A stretch of 64,000 nt of DNA from Nitrosomonas sp. GTDB taxonomy: Bacteria > Pseudomonadota > Gammaproteobacteria > Burkholderiales > Nitrosomonadaceae. This document shows, piece by piece, positions 37,059-46,741 of the stretch. The stretch lies in NCBI GenBank assembly GCA_031316255.1, contig JALDQW010000001.1:3567485-3631484 (forward strand). The letters run 5' to 3'. Position 1 is the stretch's first letter; every line of letters starts with the position of its first letter. The translations under genes were made by a program, and so were the position numbers. Below the pieces are notes generated by a model, which was not told the origin of the DNA, searched no databases, and saw nothing but the letters and a program-made list of their open reading frames with translations.

Positions 37059-37547
37059 TTACTCCGGCAGTTGCATAGCGGCAACACTTTTTGTCTGTTG
37101 TTCACGGAAAGAATCCAATCTTTTTTTTATTTGCAGATCGGTATTCGCCAGAATTGCAACCGCAAACAACCCAGCATTCGCGGCACCTGCCTCGCCGATC
37201 GCAAAAGTCGCTACCGGAATACCTTTGGGCATTTGCACAATCGACAGCAAAGAATCCAGCCCTTTTAGGTAGCGGGAATTGACCGGAACCCCGAGCACCG
37301 GGACAGTGGTTTTGGCGGCTATCATCCCCGGCAGATGCGCCGCGCCTCCGGCACCGGCGATAATACATTGTATCCCCCGCTTGACGGCGGTCTCGGCAAA
37401 TTCAAACATGACATCAGGCGTACGGTGTGCTGATACCACGCGCGCTTCATGCGGAATATTGAAATCCTTCAGAATAGCTGCTGCATGCTGCATGACATTC
37501 CAGTCGCTGTTGCTGCCCATAACAACGCTGATCAACGGATTTTTCAT
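37059..37547 (-). CDS. purE: N5-CAIR mutase (PurE class I)
   Basis: 162 residues. [20 protein letters not shown] near the start, [20 protein letters not shown] and [20 protein letters not shown] are the conserved substrate loops. [33 protein letters not shown] completes the class I pattern. First gene of purE-purK-purC; the promoter should lie in 37548-37706, shared divergently with exbD. Confidence 0.96.
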   Translation of the reverse strand: MKNPLISVVMGSNSDWNVMQHAAAILKDFNIPHEARVVSAHRTPDVMFEFAETAVKRGIQCIIAGAGGAAHLPGMIAAKTTVPVLGVPVNSRYLKGLDSLLSIVQMPKGIPVATFAIGEAGAANAGLFAVAILANTDLQIKKRLDSFREQQTKSVAAMQLPE

Positions 37548-37706
37548 TTAAACAGGATTAAAAAAGATTTTGGAAAATGTTAAAAAAGAAGCTGCTTCTG
37601 CTCATATTCAGACATGGAAAATACTTTCTTTTGCCTAGCTTGTTTATAATACCCGGTTCAAGTTATATAATTTTAAACCATATCTCAGTACAAAAGCGCA
37701 CAAACA

Positions 37707-38138
37707 ATGAATTTTCAACGAGGCAGACAAAAGGAAGAACCGGAAATCAATCTGGTGCCCATGATTGATGTTTTGCTGGTGATACTAATTTTTCTGGTGG
37801 TTACCACAACCTACTCAAAGTTTGCCGAACTTGAAATAACATTGCCCGAAGCCAGCACGGAAGAAGTCGATAAAAATATTGAACGCCCTCAGGCCATTGA
37901 TATTACCGTCAATACAATGGGAGAATACACAATCAATTTAATGCCGGTCAAATCGGTGAGTATTGAATACCTGCGCGACACACTGCGCGATGCCGCCAAG
38001 GATCAGCAAGACCCACTGATTATTATCAACGCTGATGCAAAAGCAACGCACCAGTCGGTGATCACAATTATGGAAGCCGCCCGTCTTGCCGGGTACAATA
38101 AAATAACATTTGTTTCAGAAATCAAGCCTGGAAATTAA
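37707..38138 (+). CDS. ExbD/TolR-family biopolymer transport protein
   Basis: 143 residues with one N-terminal membrane helix (PMIDVLLVILIFLVVTTTYS) that carries the conserved proton-path Asp, preceded by EEPEINLV. The periplasmic domain ends ARLAGYNKITFVSEIKP. It energises TonB- or Tol-type systems with an ExbB/TolQ proton channel, but no such gene is beside it. A partner elsewhere could serve it, for example for the BtuB receptor in this window. Confidence 0.88.
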   Translation: MNFQRGRQKEEPEINLVPMIDVLLVILIFLVVTTTYSKFAELEITLPEASTEEVDKNIERPQAIDITVNTMGEYTINLMPVKSVSIEYLRDTLRDAAKDQQDPLIIINADAKATHQSVITIMEAARLAGYNKITFVSEIKPGN

Positions 38139-38230
38139 AATTTCCACAAAATCAGGATCAAAAATCCTGCAATATAATATGAAAAACTTCGTCACCCATT
38201 TATTCAACCATTTATAGAAAGGAGACTTGC

Positions 38231-38869
38231 ATGTCACTTAATCTTGATAATTTTTCCAGCACTGCAGTGTCGGGTTCGCAATTTGTATTAGCGCCGTTGC
38301 CCTATGCGGATAATGCTTTGGAACCTGTCATTTCTGCAAACACACTCAGTTTTCACTACGGCAAGCACCATAAAACCTATGTCGACAACCTGAACAATCT
38401 CGTCAAGGGTTCAGAACTCGAAGGCCAGTCGCTTGAAGACATTATCCACGCAGTCGCCGGCAAAACGGACAAAGCGGGCATTTTCAATAATGCCGCGCAG
38501 GTCTGGAATCATATGTTTTACTGGCATAGCCTTAGCCCCAATGGCGGCGGCGAACCGCCCGCAAACCTTAAGCAAAGAATCGAACAATCATTCGGCAGCG
38601 TGGACGCCTGTAAAAAAGAATTTGCAAACGCCGCAATGACACAATTTGGTAGCGGCTGGGCCTGGCTGGTGCAAGACGGCGATAAAATTGCTATCGCCAA
38701 AACCGGCAATGCCGAATCACCCATCACGCAAAATGTGAGACCACTTGTAACCATTGACGTGTGGGAACATGCTTACTATCTGGACTATCAGAATCGTCGC
38801 GTGGATTATGTCAATACAATTCTGGATAAACTGATCAACTGGGAATTTGCGCAAGCAAATCTTGGGTGA
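38231..38869 (+). CDS. sodB: Superoxide dismutase, Fe type
   Basis: 212 residues. [20 protein letters not shown] and [20 protein letters not shown] give the N-terminal His ligands; [30 protein letters not shown] and [20 protein letters not shown] give the remaining metal ligands. The AQVWNHxFYW and lack of a GGH insertion suggest iron rather than manganese, but cambialism cannot be excluded. It removes superoxide in the cytoplasm. A GAAAGGAGA ribosome site precedes the start. Confidence 0.94.
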   Translation: MSLNLDNFSSTAVSGSQFVLAPLPYADNALEPVISANTLSFHYGKHHKTYVDNLNNLVKGSELEGQSLEDIIHAVAGKTDKAGIFNNAAQVWNHMFYWHSLSPNGGGEPPANLKQRIEQSFGSVDACKKEFANAAMTQFGSGWAWLVQDGDKIAIAKTGNAESPITQNVRPLVTIDVWEHAYYLDYQNRRVDYVNTILDKLINWEFAQANLG

Positions 38870-38890
38870 TCACACAAAATTACAGCATTT

Positions 38891-39535
38891 ATGACTGATA
38901 TCACCATCGCGCTGTCAAAAGGGCGAATTTTTGACGACACTGCCCCGTTACTCGAAGCCGCCGGAATTATTCCCCAGGATAATCCGGAGTCTTCACGCAA
39001 GCTCATTCTGGCCACCAACCGCGCCAACGTGCGGTTGGTGATTGTACGCGCATCCGATGTGCCAACCTATGTTCAGTATGGCGCTGCTGATCTGGGCATT
39101 GCAGGCAAAGATGTCTTGCTTGAACATGGCGGCAGTGGGTTGTACCAGCCGCTGGATTTAAACATTGCACGGTGTCGCATGATGGTTGCCGTAGCTGAAG
39201 GATTTGACTACGAATTTGCTGTTCGCCAGGGCGCGCGGTTAAGAATCGCCACCAAATATCTGCAAACAACACGCGAACATTTTGCCGACAAAGGTGTGCA
39301 TGTTGACCTGATCAAGCTTTACGGTTCCATGGAGCTTGCACCGCTGGTCGGCTTGGCGGACGCCATCGTCGACCTTGTTTCGACGGGCAGCACGTTAAAG
39401 GCCAATAACCTGCGTGCAGTCGAAGAAATCATGCCGATTTCTTCAAGGCTGATCATCAATCAGGCGGCATTGAAACTGAAACGTAAAACGATTCAACCCA
39501 TATTGAATGCGTTTGCAAGCGCAATCAAACACTAA
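38891..39535 (+). CDS. hisG: ATP phosphoribosyltransferase, short form
   Basis: 214 residues: the short HisG, which lacks the C-terminal regulatory domain and needs HisZ as partner. [37 protein letters not shown] and [20 protein letters not shown] are the PRPP and ATP binding regions. It catalyses the first step of histidine synthesis. It lies 21 bases after sodB and 44 before hisD. No hisZ is in the window. Confidence 0.95.
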   Translation: MTDITIALSKGRIFDDTAPLLEAAGIIPQDNPESSRKLILATNRANVRLVIVRASDVPTYVQYGAADLGIAGKDVLLEHGGSGLYQPLDLNIARCRMMVAVAEGFDYEFAVRQGARLRIATKYLQTTREHFADKGVHVDLIKLYGSMELAPLVGLADAIVDLVSTGSTLKANNLRAVEEIMPISSRLIINQAALKLKRKTIQPILNAFASAIKH

Positions 39536-39579
39536 ACCAGTGCATTCCGCCGCATTTTTACTTATCCGGATATCTATTC

Positions 39580-40881
39580 ATGGTTCAAATAAAACGACTC
39601 AACTCGGTTGACAGCAATTTCAATCAAGCCCTGCAACAACTACTGGCATTTGAAAATGCAATGGACGAATCGATAGACGCCACCGTTGCGCAGATTCTGG
39701 CTGAAATCAAAGTTCGCGGTAACGAGGCGCTGATTGAATACACCAATCGTTTTGATCAAGTAAACGTGCATTCAATGACGGAACTGGAGTTAACTCAGGA
39801 GCGTTTGCAGCGCTCCTTGTCGTCTTTACCGGTTGAGCAACGCCAGGCGCTTGAAGAGGCCGCAGAACGCATCAAAACATACCATGAAAAACAGGTTTCC
39901 GAGTCCTGGCATTATCATGAACTGGACAACACGATGCTTGGTCAAAAGGTCACCGCTTTGGATCGGGTTGGACTTTATGTTCCCGGCGGCAAAGCATCCT
40001 ACCCGTCCTCAGTGCTGATGAACGCCATTCCTGCGAAGGTCGCCGGTGTCAAAGAACTCATTATGGTGGTGCCAACGCCTCGCGGCGAAAAAAATGACAT
40101 GGTGCTGGCCGCAGCAGCAATCAGTCAGGTTGACCGCGTTTACACTATAGGTGGTGCACAGGCGGTTGGCGCACTGGCTTATGGCACCGAAACTATCCCA
40201 CAGGTCGATAAAATAGTCGGCCCAGGCAATGCTTATGTCGCGGCTGCCAAACGGCGCGTCTTTGGTATTGTCGGAATCGACATGGTCGCAGGCCCATCTG
40301 AAATTCTGGTAATCTGCGATGGAAAAACCAATCCGGACTGGATTGCGATGGATTTATTCTCCCAAGCCGAGCACGACGAAATGGCACAATCCATTGTGTT
40401 GTCGCCGGATGCCGCTTTTTTGAACAAAGTCATGCAAAGTATCGATCGACAGATCGAAGCCATGCCCCGCAAGAATGTCATTCGCACTTCTTTGGAAAAC
40501 CGGGGCGCCATAATTCAGGTTCAGGACATCGAGGAAGCATGTGTGATTGCCAATAAAATCTCCCCCGAACATCTGGAACTTTCAGTGGACGATCCTGAGT
40601 TATGGGTTGAAAAAATAAGACATGCCGGCGCCATATTTATGGGCCGGCACACCTGTGAAGCATTGGGAGACTACTGCGCCGGTCCGAATCATGTGTTGCC
40701 AACTTCACGTACTGCACGCTTTTCATCGCCGCTCGGTGTTTATGATTTCCAGAAACGCAGCAGCCTCATTCAAGTTTCTGCGCAAGGCGCTGCAAAACTA
40801 GGCAGAATCGCATCTATACTGGCAAACGGCGAAGGATTGCCGGCACATGCCAAATCTGCAGAATATCGCTACACCTCATAG
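39580..40881 (+). CDS. hisD: Histidinol dehydrogenase
   Basis: 433 residues. [40 protein letters not shown] and [20 protein letters not shown] are the conserved NAD and substrate regions; the zinc/catalytic residues lie in [10 protein letters not shown] and [10 protein letters not shown], with [20 protein letters not shown] near the end. It oxidises histidinol to histidine in two steps. It is cotranscribed with hisG. Confidence 0.97.
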   Translation: MVQIKRLNSVDSNFNQALQQLLAFENAMDESIDATVAQILAEIKVRGNEALIEYTNRFDQVNVHSMTELELTQERLQRSLSSLPVEQRQALEEAAERIKTYHEKQVSESWHYHELDNTMLGQKVTALDRVGLYVPGGKASYPSSVLMNAIPAKVAGVKELIMVVPTPRGEKNDMVLAAAAISQVDRVYTIGGAQAVGALAYGTETIPQVDKIVGPGNAYVAAAKRRVFGIVGIDMVAGPSEILVICDGKTNPDWIAMDLFSQAEHDEMAQSIVLSPDAAFLNKVMQSIDRQIEAMPRKNVIRTSLENRGAIIQVQDIEEACVIANKISPEHLELSVDDPELWVEKIRHAGAIFMGRHTCEALGDYCAGPNHVLPTSRTARFSSPLGVYDFQKRSSLIQVSAQGAAKLGRIASILANGEGLPAHAKSAEYRYTS

Positions 40882-40944
40882 CAAACACTATCCGACAAAT
40901 CAAATGGTTTTTCCATTTCGCTGAAACTCTTCAGATAACAGAAC

Positions 40945-41772
40945 ATGCAGCGGATAACATCGACCGAGCATACTTATGTCAAACAACTGGTTAAGCTGCA
41001 AAAATCAGCCCGGTTTCGAAGAAAATCGGGAGTCACAATTCTGGACGGCATACACCTCATACAATCATATCTTTCTGCTTATCATGTACCTTCAGGACTA
41101 AAAAGCCTTGTCATCAGTGAATCCGGACAAAAAAACAAGGAAATCACAGCAATACAGGAAGCTTGCAGCCGACATCACGAAACACAGTTTTATTTCGCGA
41201 CCGACAATCTCTTTCAAAAAATTTCTTCCGTAAAAACACCTACCGGCATACTCGCGTGCGTCGCTATTCCAGAACCAGATAATCCATTCATTCTCGCAAA
41301 CAATTGCCCAAATTTCTGTATCTTACTGGAAACAATTCAGGATCCCGGTAATTTAGGCACCATAATCCGCTGCGCCGCAGCAGCCGATATTACCGATATT
41401 TTTTTATCACAGGATTGTGTGGATGCCTGGTCACCCAAAGTGCTGCGCGCCGCTATGGGCGCACATTTCTTTCTAAACATTTATGCTGATTGCAATCTTG
41501 TAGAGATTGCCAATTGTATTCAAGGCCAGGTATTAGCCACTTCACCCTATGCATCCAGAACGCTTTACCAGATGAATTTGAATAACGCTGCCGCTTTTAT
41601 TTTCGGAAATGAAGGCACGGGTTTATCAAATGAAATCCTGCATGCGGCAGATGAAATAATCTCTATTCCAATGCCTGGAAAAACCGAATCACTTAACGCC
41701 GCTGCCGCTACAGCGATTTGCTTGTTTGAAAAAGTTCGTCAGGACCAACAGGTTTATCACTCGGAATCATAG
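40945..41772 (+). CDS. TrmH/SpoU-family RNA 2'-O-ribose methyltransferase
   Basis: 275 residues. An N-terminal substrate-binding domain (VKQLVKLQKSARFRRKSGVT) is followed by the knotted SPOUT domain with its three motifs: LLETIQDPGNLGTIIRCAAA (near 125), FGNEGTGLSNEIL (near 213) and IPMPGKTESLNAAAATAICL (near 235). Asn and Arg of motif 1 bind the ribose. It probably modifies rRNA or tRNA; the exact target cannot be told. It follows hisD by 63 bases. Confidence 0.9.
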   Translation: MQRITSTEHTYVKQLVKLQKSARFRRKSGVTILDGIHLIQSYLSAYHVPSGLKSLVISESGQKNKEITAIQEACSRHHETQFYFATDNLFQKISSVKTPTGILACVAIPEPDNPFILANNCPNFCILLETIQDPGNLGTIIRCAAAADITDIFLSQDCVDAWSPKVLRAAMGAHFFLNIYADCNLVEIANCIQGQVLATSPYASRTLYQMNLNNAAAFIFGNEGTGLSNEILHAADEIISIPMPGKTESLNAAAATAICLFEKVRQDQQVYHSES

Positions 41773-41865
41773 CTCTTCAAAATAGATCAACTGAAAACCC
41801 GATTGGAACTTACAATCGTTGCGGTGTATCATTATTGGTTTCGTTCATACACAAATGGAGAGATA

Positions 41866-42213
41866 ATGAGATTTATTGTTGTAACAATCATGATTGTAAT
41901 ATGTGGTCTGCTTTTTTACCCCTTGAATGTACTGGCGTTACATCATGAAGAGAGTCGTCCCGTTGCAGCCGGCAAAGAATACCCAAATGATGAAGGCAAG
42001 GTTTTAGAGATTCTGGACACAACGGGGTATACCTATATGGAACTGGAAAATGGCGACAGACGTTTCTGGATTGCAGCACCAACGACAAAAGTCAATCTAG
42101 GTGATCATATTCGCTTTGTGGAAAGTATGTCGATGGAAAACTTCACCAGCAAGACCTTAAATCGCACATTTAGACGCGTAATTTTTGTATCATCCACCAT
42201 GATCAAAAAATAA
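41866..42213 (+). CDS. Small periplasmic protein, NrfJ-like beta fold
   Basis: 115 residues from the ATG at 41866, which has a GGAGA ribosome site 6 bases upstream; an earlier start at 41803 would put 21 residues before the signal peptide. After the signal peptide (ending VLALHHEE) the mature part reads GKVLEILDTTGYTYMELENG, FWIAAPTTKVNLGDHIRFVE and NFTSKTLNRTFRRVIFV. This pattern is known from small periplasmic proteins sometimes named NrfJ, found with c-type cytochrome systems. The role is unknown. Confidence 0.7.
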   Translation: MRFIVVTIMIVICGLLFYPLNVLALHHEESRPVAAGKEYPNDEGKVLEILDTTGYTYMELENGDRRFWIAAPTTKVNLGDHIRFVESMSMENFTSKTLNRTFRRVIFVSSTMIKK

Positions 42214-42215
42214 AT

Positions 42216-44246
42216 TTACTCGATCTCAGCCGTCCCAATAAACAACTGATTCTTTAGTCGTTTGATTTCATCCCGACAAGTTGCGGCCTGCTCAAATTCC
42301 AGGTTCTTGGCGGCTTTCAACATTTGCTTTTCGAGACGTTGAATTTCCTGGCTGATCTGACGTTCATCCATTGACTTATACTGTGCCTCTATTTCGCTGG
42401 CTTTAAGTTTTCTCTGTGCCGTATCCAGACTGTAGACGCCATCAATCAAATCCTTAATGCGCTTGTGTACAGACCGCGGCGTGATCTGATGCCGCTGATT
42501 GAATGCAAGTTGTCTTTCACGCCTGCGATTGGTTTCATCAATCGCAACTCGCATCGAGCGGGTTATCCGGTCTGCATAAAGAATTGCAGTCCCGTTAATA
42601 TGACGGGCTGCCCTGCCTATGGTCTGGATTAAAGATCGTTCAGAGCGCAAAAAACCTTCCTTATCCGCATCGAGTATCGCAACCAGTGAGACTTCGGGGA
42701 TATCCAGTCCCTCGCGCAACAGATTAATGCCCACCAGCACATCGAACTCGCCCAGCCTCAAGTCGCGAATAATTTCAACACGCTCAACGGTATCAATGTC
42801 TGAATGCAGATAGCGCACTTTAATTTGATGATCAGAAAAATAATCGGTCAAATCCTCAGACATGCGCTTGGTCAATGTCGTCACCAGCACACGCTCATTT
42901 TTGGCGACACGCAGATTCACCTCGGACATTAAGTCATCCACTTGAGTTGTAACTGGACGGACTTCTATAACCGGGTCAACCAGCCCTGTCGGTCGCACCA
43001 CTTGTTCAACCGTTTGCCCGCTGTGCTGATGTTCGTAATCTGCCGGCGTTGCGGAAATAAAGATGGTCTGCGGCATCATTTTCTCAAATTCCTCGAACTT
43101 CAGCGGACGGTTATCCAGTGCGGAAGGCAGGCGAAAACCATACTGAACCAGATTTTCCTTACGGGAGCGGTCGCCTTTATACATGCCGCCTATTTGCGGT
43201 ACTGTCACATGACTCTCATCGATAAACATCAATGCATTTTTTGGCAGATAGTCTATTAATGTGGGCGGTGGTTCTCCGGGTTTTTTTCCAGAAAGATGAC
43301 GTGAATAATTTTCAATTCCTTTGCAGAATCCCAATTCATTGAGCATTTCTAAATCAAAACGGGTACGCTGTTCAAGGCGTTGCGCTTCGACCAAATGATG
43401 ATCCTGGTAGAAATAGTCCAGCCGTTCCCGCAGCTCGGCTTTAATGGTTTCCATGGCGCGTAAAGTCGTACTTTTCGGCGTCACATAATGACTCGAAGGA
43501 TATACGGTAAAACGCGACAATTTCTGCAATACACGGCCGGTCAATGGATCAAATAAAGATAAATCATCGACTTCGTCATCGAATAGTGATATCCGCACGG
43601 CCGCTTCAGAACTTTCAGCCGGATAAACATCCAGCACATCTCCCCTGACACGGAACATTCCGCGTGTGAATTCGATTTCATTGCGCTCGTACTGCATCTC
43701 GGTCAGGCGCTTGATAATTTCGCGCTGCGAGTATTTTTCATTTACTCGCAAATGCAGAATCATGCCATGATAATCGACAGGGTCGCCGATACCGTAAATA
43801 CACGAGACTGTCGCCACGATTACAGTATCTTCGCGCTCCAACAAGGACTTTGTCGCTGACAAACGCATTTGTTCGATATGCGCATTAATACTGGAATCTT
43901 TTTCGATAAACAGATCCCGCGACGGCACATAGGCTTCGGGTTGATAATAATCATAATAGGAAACAAAATATTCAACAGCATTTTCCGGAAAAAATTCACG
44001 CATTTCTGCATAAAGCTGCGCGGCTAGCGTTTTATTCGGCGCAATCAGAATCGCCGGGCGGCCCAGTCGTGCAATTACATTTGCAATGGTAAACGTTTTC
44101 CCTGAACCAGTTACACCCAACAAAGTTTGATATGCGAGCCCATCATTAATACCCTCAATCAATTGTGCAATTGCAGTTGGCTGATCTCCAGCGGGTTCAA
44201 ACGACTGATGTAATTTATATAAACTATTGGGGAAGGTTTCAATCAC
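42216..44246 (-). CDS. uvrB: Excinuclease ABC subunit B
   Basis: 676 residues, full length. Walker A is [17 protein letters not shown] (near 40), the beta-hairpin [20 protein letters not shown] follows, Walker B is [20 protein letters not shown] and motif [22 protein letters not shown]. The C-terminal UVR motif is [20 protein letters not shown]. It verifies DNA damage and loads UvrC in nucleotide excision repair. It is convergent with the small periplasmic gene, with 2 bases between them. Confidence 0.98.
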   Translation of the reverse strand: MIETFPNSLYKLHQSFEPAGDQPTAIAQLIEGINDGLAYQTLLGVTGSGKTFTIANVIARLGRPAILIAPNKTLAAQLYAEMREFFPENAVEYFVSYYDYYQPEAYVPSRDLFIEKDSSINAHIEQMRLSATKSLLEREDTVIVATVSCIYGIGDPVDYHGMILHLRVNEKYSQREIIKRLTEMQYERNEIEFTRGMFRVRGDVLDVYPAESSEAAVRISLFDDEVDDLSLFDPLTGRVLQKLSRFTVYPSSHYVTPKSTTLRAMETIKAELRERLDYFYQDHHLVEAQRLEQRTRFDLEMLNELGFCKGIENYSRHLSGKKPGEPPPTLIDYLPKNALMFIDESHVTVPQIGGMYKGDRSRKENLVQYGFRLPSALDNRPLKFEEFEKMMPQTIFISATPADYEHQHSGQTVEQVVRPTGLVDPVIEVRPVTTQVDDLMSEVNLRVAKNERVLVTTLTKRMSEDLTDYFSDHQIKVRYLHSDIDTVERVEIIRDLRLGEFDVLVGINLLREGLDIPEVSLVAILDADKEGFLRSERSLIQTIGRAARHINGTAILYADRITRSMRVAIDETNRRRERQLAFNQRHQITPRSVHKRIKDLIDGVYSLDTAQRKLKASEIEAQYKSMDERQISQEIQRLEKQMLKAAKNLEFEQAATCRDEIKRLKNQLFIGTAEIE

Positions 44247-44329
44247 AGGTATAATTTTAGGTCTGAATCATCTTTTGATCAGCATATTCTAACATGCTGG
44301 TCTGCATATTTTAGAGTGAGGAATCTGTT

Positions 44330-45526
44330 GTGGAACTATCTAACCGCGTACAAACCATAAAACCTTCTCCAACTCTTGCTGTCACGTCTAGGGCGGCACA
44401 GTTAAAGGCGGAAGGTAAAGACATAATCGGTTTAGGCGCAGGCGAACCGGATTTCGATACACCGCAACATATCAAAGATGCAGCTATTGACGCCATAAAT
44501 AAAGGACTGACAAAATACACTGCGGTCGGTGGAACTCCTGGTCTGAAGAAAGCCATTATCGCCAAGTTCAAACGTGAAAATAACTTTGAATATGAAGCCA
44601 AGCAGATTCTGGTTTCGTGTGGCGGCAAGCAAAGCTTTTTTAACCTTGCTTTAGCCACGCTCAACCCTGGCGATGAGGCTATTATTCCCGCTCCTTACTG
44701 GGTATCCTATCCCGATATCGTCTTGATCGCTGAAGGCAAGCCGGTTTTTATTGATGCCGGCATCGAGCAAGGCTTCAAGATTACAGCGGAGCAACTCGAA
44801 AAAGCGATTACGCCCAATTCTAAAATGTTCGTTATTAACAGCCCCAGCAATCCTACGGGTGCTGTGTATACACTGGATGAGCTTAAAGCGTTAGGAGAAG
44901 TTTTAAAAAAACATCCGCAGATTTTGATTGTCACTGATGACATGTATGAGCATATACTGTTATCTGATAATCAATTCGTCAATATTTTGAATGCTTGCCC
45001 TGATTTATATTCTCGTACAATTGTTCTAAATGGTGTATCCAAAGCTTATTCGATGACTGGATGGCGAATTGGTTATTGCGGTGGCCCCGTTGAAATAATT
45101 ACCGCAATGGAAAATATTCAGTCTCAAAGCACTTCAAACCCAAGCTCTGTTTCACAAGCAGCTGCCGAAATGGCGCTTAATGGTGATCAGTCTTGCATCA
45201 AACCGATGATAACGGCTTTCATTGCGCGAAATAATTTTGTCACCACTCAACTGAATCAGTGTAACGGCATTCAATGTTTAAAATCGGAAGGCGCTTTTTA
45301 TGCATTTGCAGATGCACGTAAAGCAATTGAGAAATTATATTCCAATGAAATTATTCAGCGAAACAATGACTTGACATTTTGCGAATACCTGTTAGAAAAA
45401 TCCGGCGTAGCAGTAGTCCCAGGCTCTGCGTTTGGCAGTGAAGGATATATGCGCTTATCTTTCGCCACCTCTATGGAGAATCTGGAAAAGGCGCTTGATC
45501 GTATAAAACAGGCTGTGAGTGGGTAG
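44330..45526 (+). CDS. Aspartate aminotransferase (class I, aspC-type)
   Basis: 398 residues beginning with GTG, supported by a GTGAGG site upstream. Hallmarks are IGLGAGEPDFDTPQHIKDAA, KYTAVGGTPGLKKAI, INSPSNPTGAVYTLDELKAL and the pyridoxal phosphate Lys in NGVSKAYSMTGWRIGYCGGP. It interconverts aspartate and oxaloacetate with glutamate. The AspAT subgroup Ib is the best fit, where activity on prephenate is sometimes also found. The divergent partner upstream is uvrB. Confidence 0.92.
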   Translation: MELSNRVQTIKPSPTLAVTSRAAQLKAEGKDIIGLGAGEPDFDTPQHIKDAAIDAINKGLTKYTAVGGTPGLKKAIIAKFKRENNFEYEAKQILVSCGGKQSFFNLALATLNPGDEAIIPAPYWVSYPDIVLIAEGKPVFIDAGIEQGFKITAEQLEKAITPNSKMFVINSPSNPTGAVYTLDELKALGEVLKKHPQILIVTDDMYEHILLSDNQFVNILNACPDLYSRTIVLNGVSKAYSMTGWRIGYCGGPVEIITAMENIQSQSTSNPSSVSQAAAEMALNGDQSCIKPMITAFIARNNFVTTQLNQCNGIQCLKSEGAFYAFADARKAIEKLYSNEIIQRNNDLTFCEYLLEKSGVAVVPGSAFGSEGYMRLSFATSMENLEKALDRIKQAVSG

Positions 45527-45546
45527 ATTCTTCGCTCACAGCACTA

Positions 45547-46083
45547 TTAATGCATGCTCGATTCGGCTGCCTTCTTGGTTTTTCCTGCACGGGAAGGAAT
45601 ATTACATAATCCACAGACATGGTTGGAATGAATATCAAGCGAATGTACTAAAAACTTCCCACCACATTGTACACAAGGCGTTATGCACAATACTTCGCTT
45701 TCTACAAAGCGGATCAATGTCCATGCACGTGTAAGACTTAGCACTTGCTCGAGTCCATTTGCCTCAATATGTTCCAGATATAACTTATAGCTTTTAATTA
45801 GCGCATCAATTCCTTTAACATCAGAATTTATGGTTATAAAATTATAGATATTGATAAACAACGATGAATGCATGTTGGGCTGCCAACTCATGAACCAATC
45901 CTCAGAATACGGCAGCATTCCTTTAGGTGGAGACACCCCCCTGATTTCCTTATAAAGTTTCACAAGCCTTTCACGACTTAAATTAGAATTGACTTCCAAT
46001 ACCTGTAAACGTGCGCCTAATCTGATTAATTCAGATGCCAACTGAATCTGTTTCGCTTCAGTCAGTATACTTCGATTACGCAT
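45547..46083 (-). CDS. flhC: FlhC, flagellar master regulator subunit
   Basis: 178 residues. The four zinc Cys lie in CITPCVQCGGKFLVHS and HVCGLCNIP (near 140-165). QLASELIRLGARLQVLEVNS and SRERLVKLYKEIRGVSPPKG are the conserved helical start. With FlhD it forms FlhD4C2, which activates flagellar class II genes. It starts 29 bases after flhD. A AAGGA site precedes it. Confidence 0.95.
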   Translation of the reverse strand: MRNRSILTEAKQIQLASELIRLGARLQVLEVNSNLSRERLVKLYKEIRGVSPPKGMLPYSEDWFMSWQPNMHSSLFINIYNFITINSDVKGIDALIKSYKLYLEHIEANGLEQVLSLTRAWTLIRFVESEVLCITPCVQCGGKFLVHSLDIHSNHVCGLCNIPSRAGKTKKAAESSMH

Positions 46084-46112
46084 TTTATTTTTCCTTAAGA
46101 AAGGCCAAATGT

Positions 46113-46436
46113 TTATGAAATTGCCTCAGCAGGTTGCCCTGCCATCAATATTGCAGCATGCGACTGTGATACTGCACTATTATCGTCACGATTATTCCCC
46201 GATAGCAATTCCGCAATTAAAGCATCATTGAATCGAAAACGACAAAGCAAACTATTTGAAGAAGCCATTTTCAATAGCTGACTTGTGGTCAGTTTTTCAA
46301 TAATATCCGCAACATCCTGATTGATACCTAGACGATACATCGCCGCAACTTTATCTTCACGTAACAACTGTTGGGCTAATAGCAAATAACCTAAATTGAT
46401 TTCTCTAATCTCATCTAGAAGCTGCTTTGTCTCCAT
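46113..46436 (-). CDS. flhD: FlhD, flagellar master regulator subunit
   Basis: 107 residues. LLDEIREINLGYLLLAQQLL, REDKVAAMYRLGINQDVADI and RFRFNDALIAELL are family hallmarks. First gene of flhDC, with an AGGAGAG ribosome site. Presence of flhDC implies a motile cell; other flagellar genes lie elsewhere. Confidence 0.93.
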   Translation of the reverse strand: METKQLLDEIREINLGYLLLAQQLLREDKVAAMYRLGINQDVADIIEKLTTSQLLKMASSNSLLCRFRFNDALIAELLSGNNRDDNSAVSQSHAAILMAGQPAEAIS

Positions 46437-46741
46437 TTTAAACTCTCCTGTTTAAAAAACTCAACAAACGATACAATACAACGAATAGGTGATAATTTTC
46501 AATCTTGGTTGGATATAAGTAAATGGAAACTCAACTTAAACATGATTAGGAAAACACCCAATCACACTGTAAGAATTTTTCCTACATGTATAAGAGAAAC
46601 ATTTAAATTTAATAGGTTATTATAAATAGTTAATGCTGTTTATTGGGAAATAACAACATTTTCTAGTGGTATTCCTAATATTGGATTAATTATGGCAGAA
46701 TAAGATGATTACAGGATTCTGAAAACCATAAATAATGAAGA
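46437..46741 (-). promoter_or_regulatory. flhD upstream region
   Basis: 305 bases, AT-rich, between flhD and the upstream receiver-GGDEF-EAL gene on the same strand. It should carry the flhDC promoter. No operator or terminator stands out. Confidence 0.35.

Noticed and set aside
38150..38167. Small hairpin before sodB (CAGGAT/ATCCTG)
   Set aside because: The stem is six pairs and no T-run follows; not enough for a terminator.
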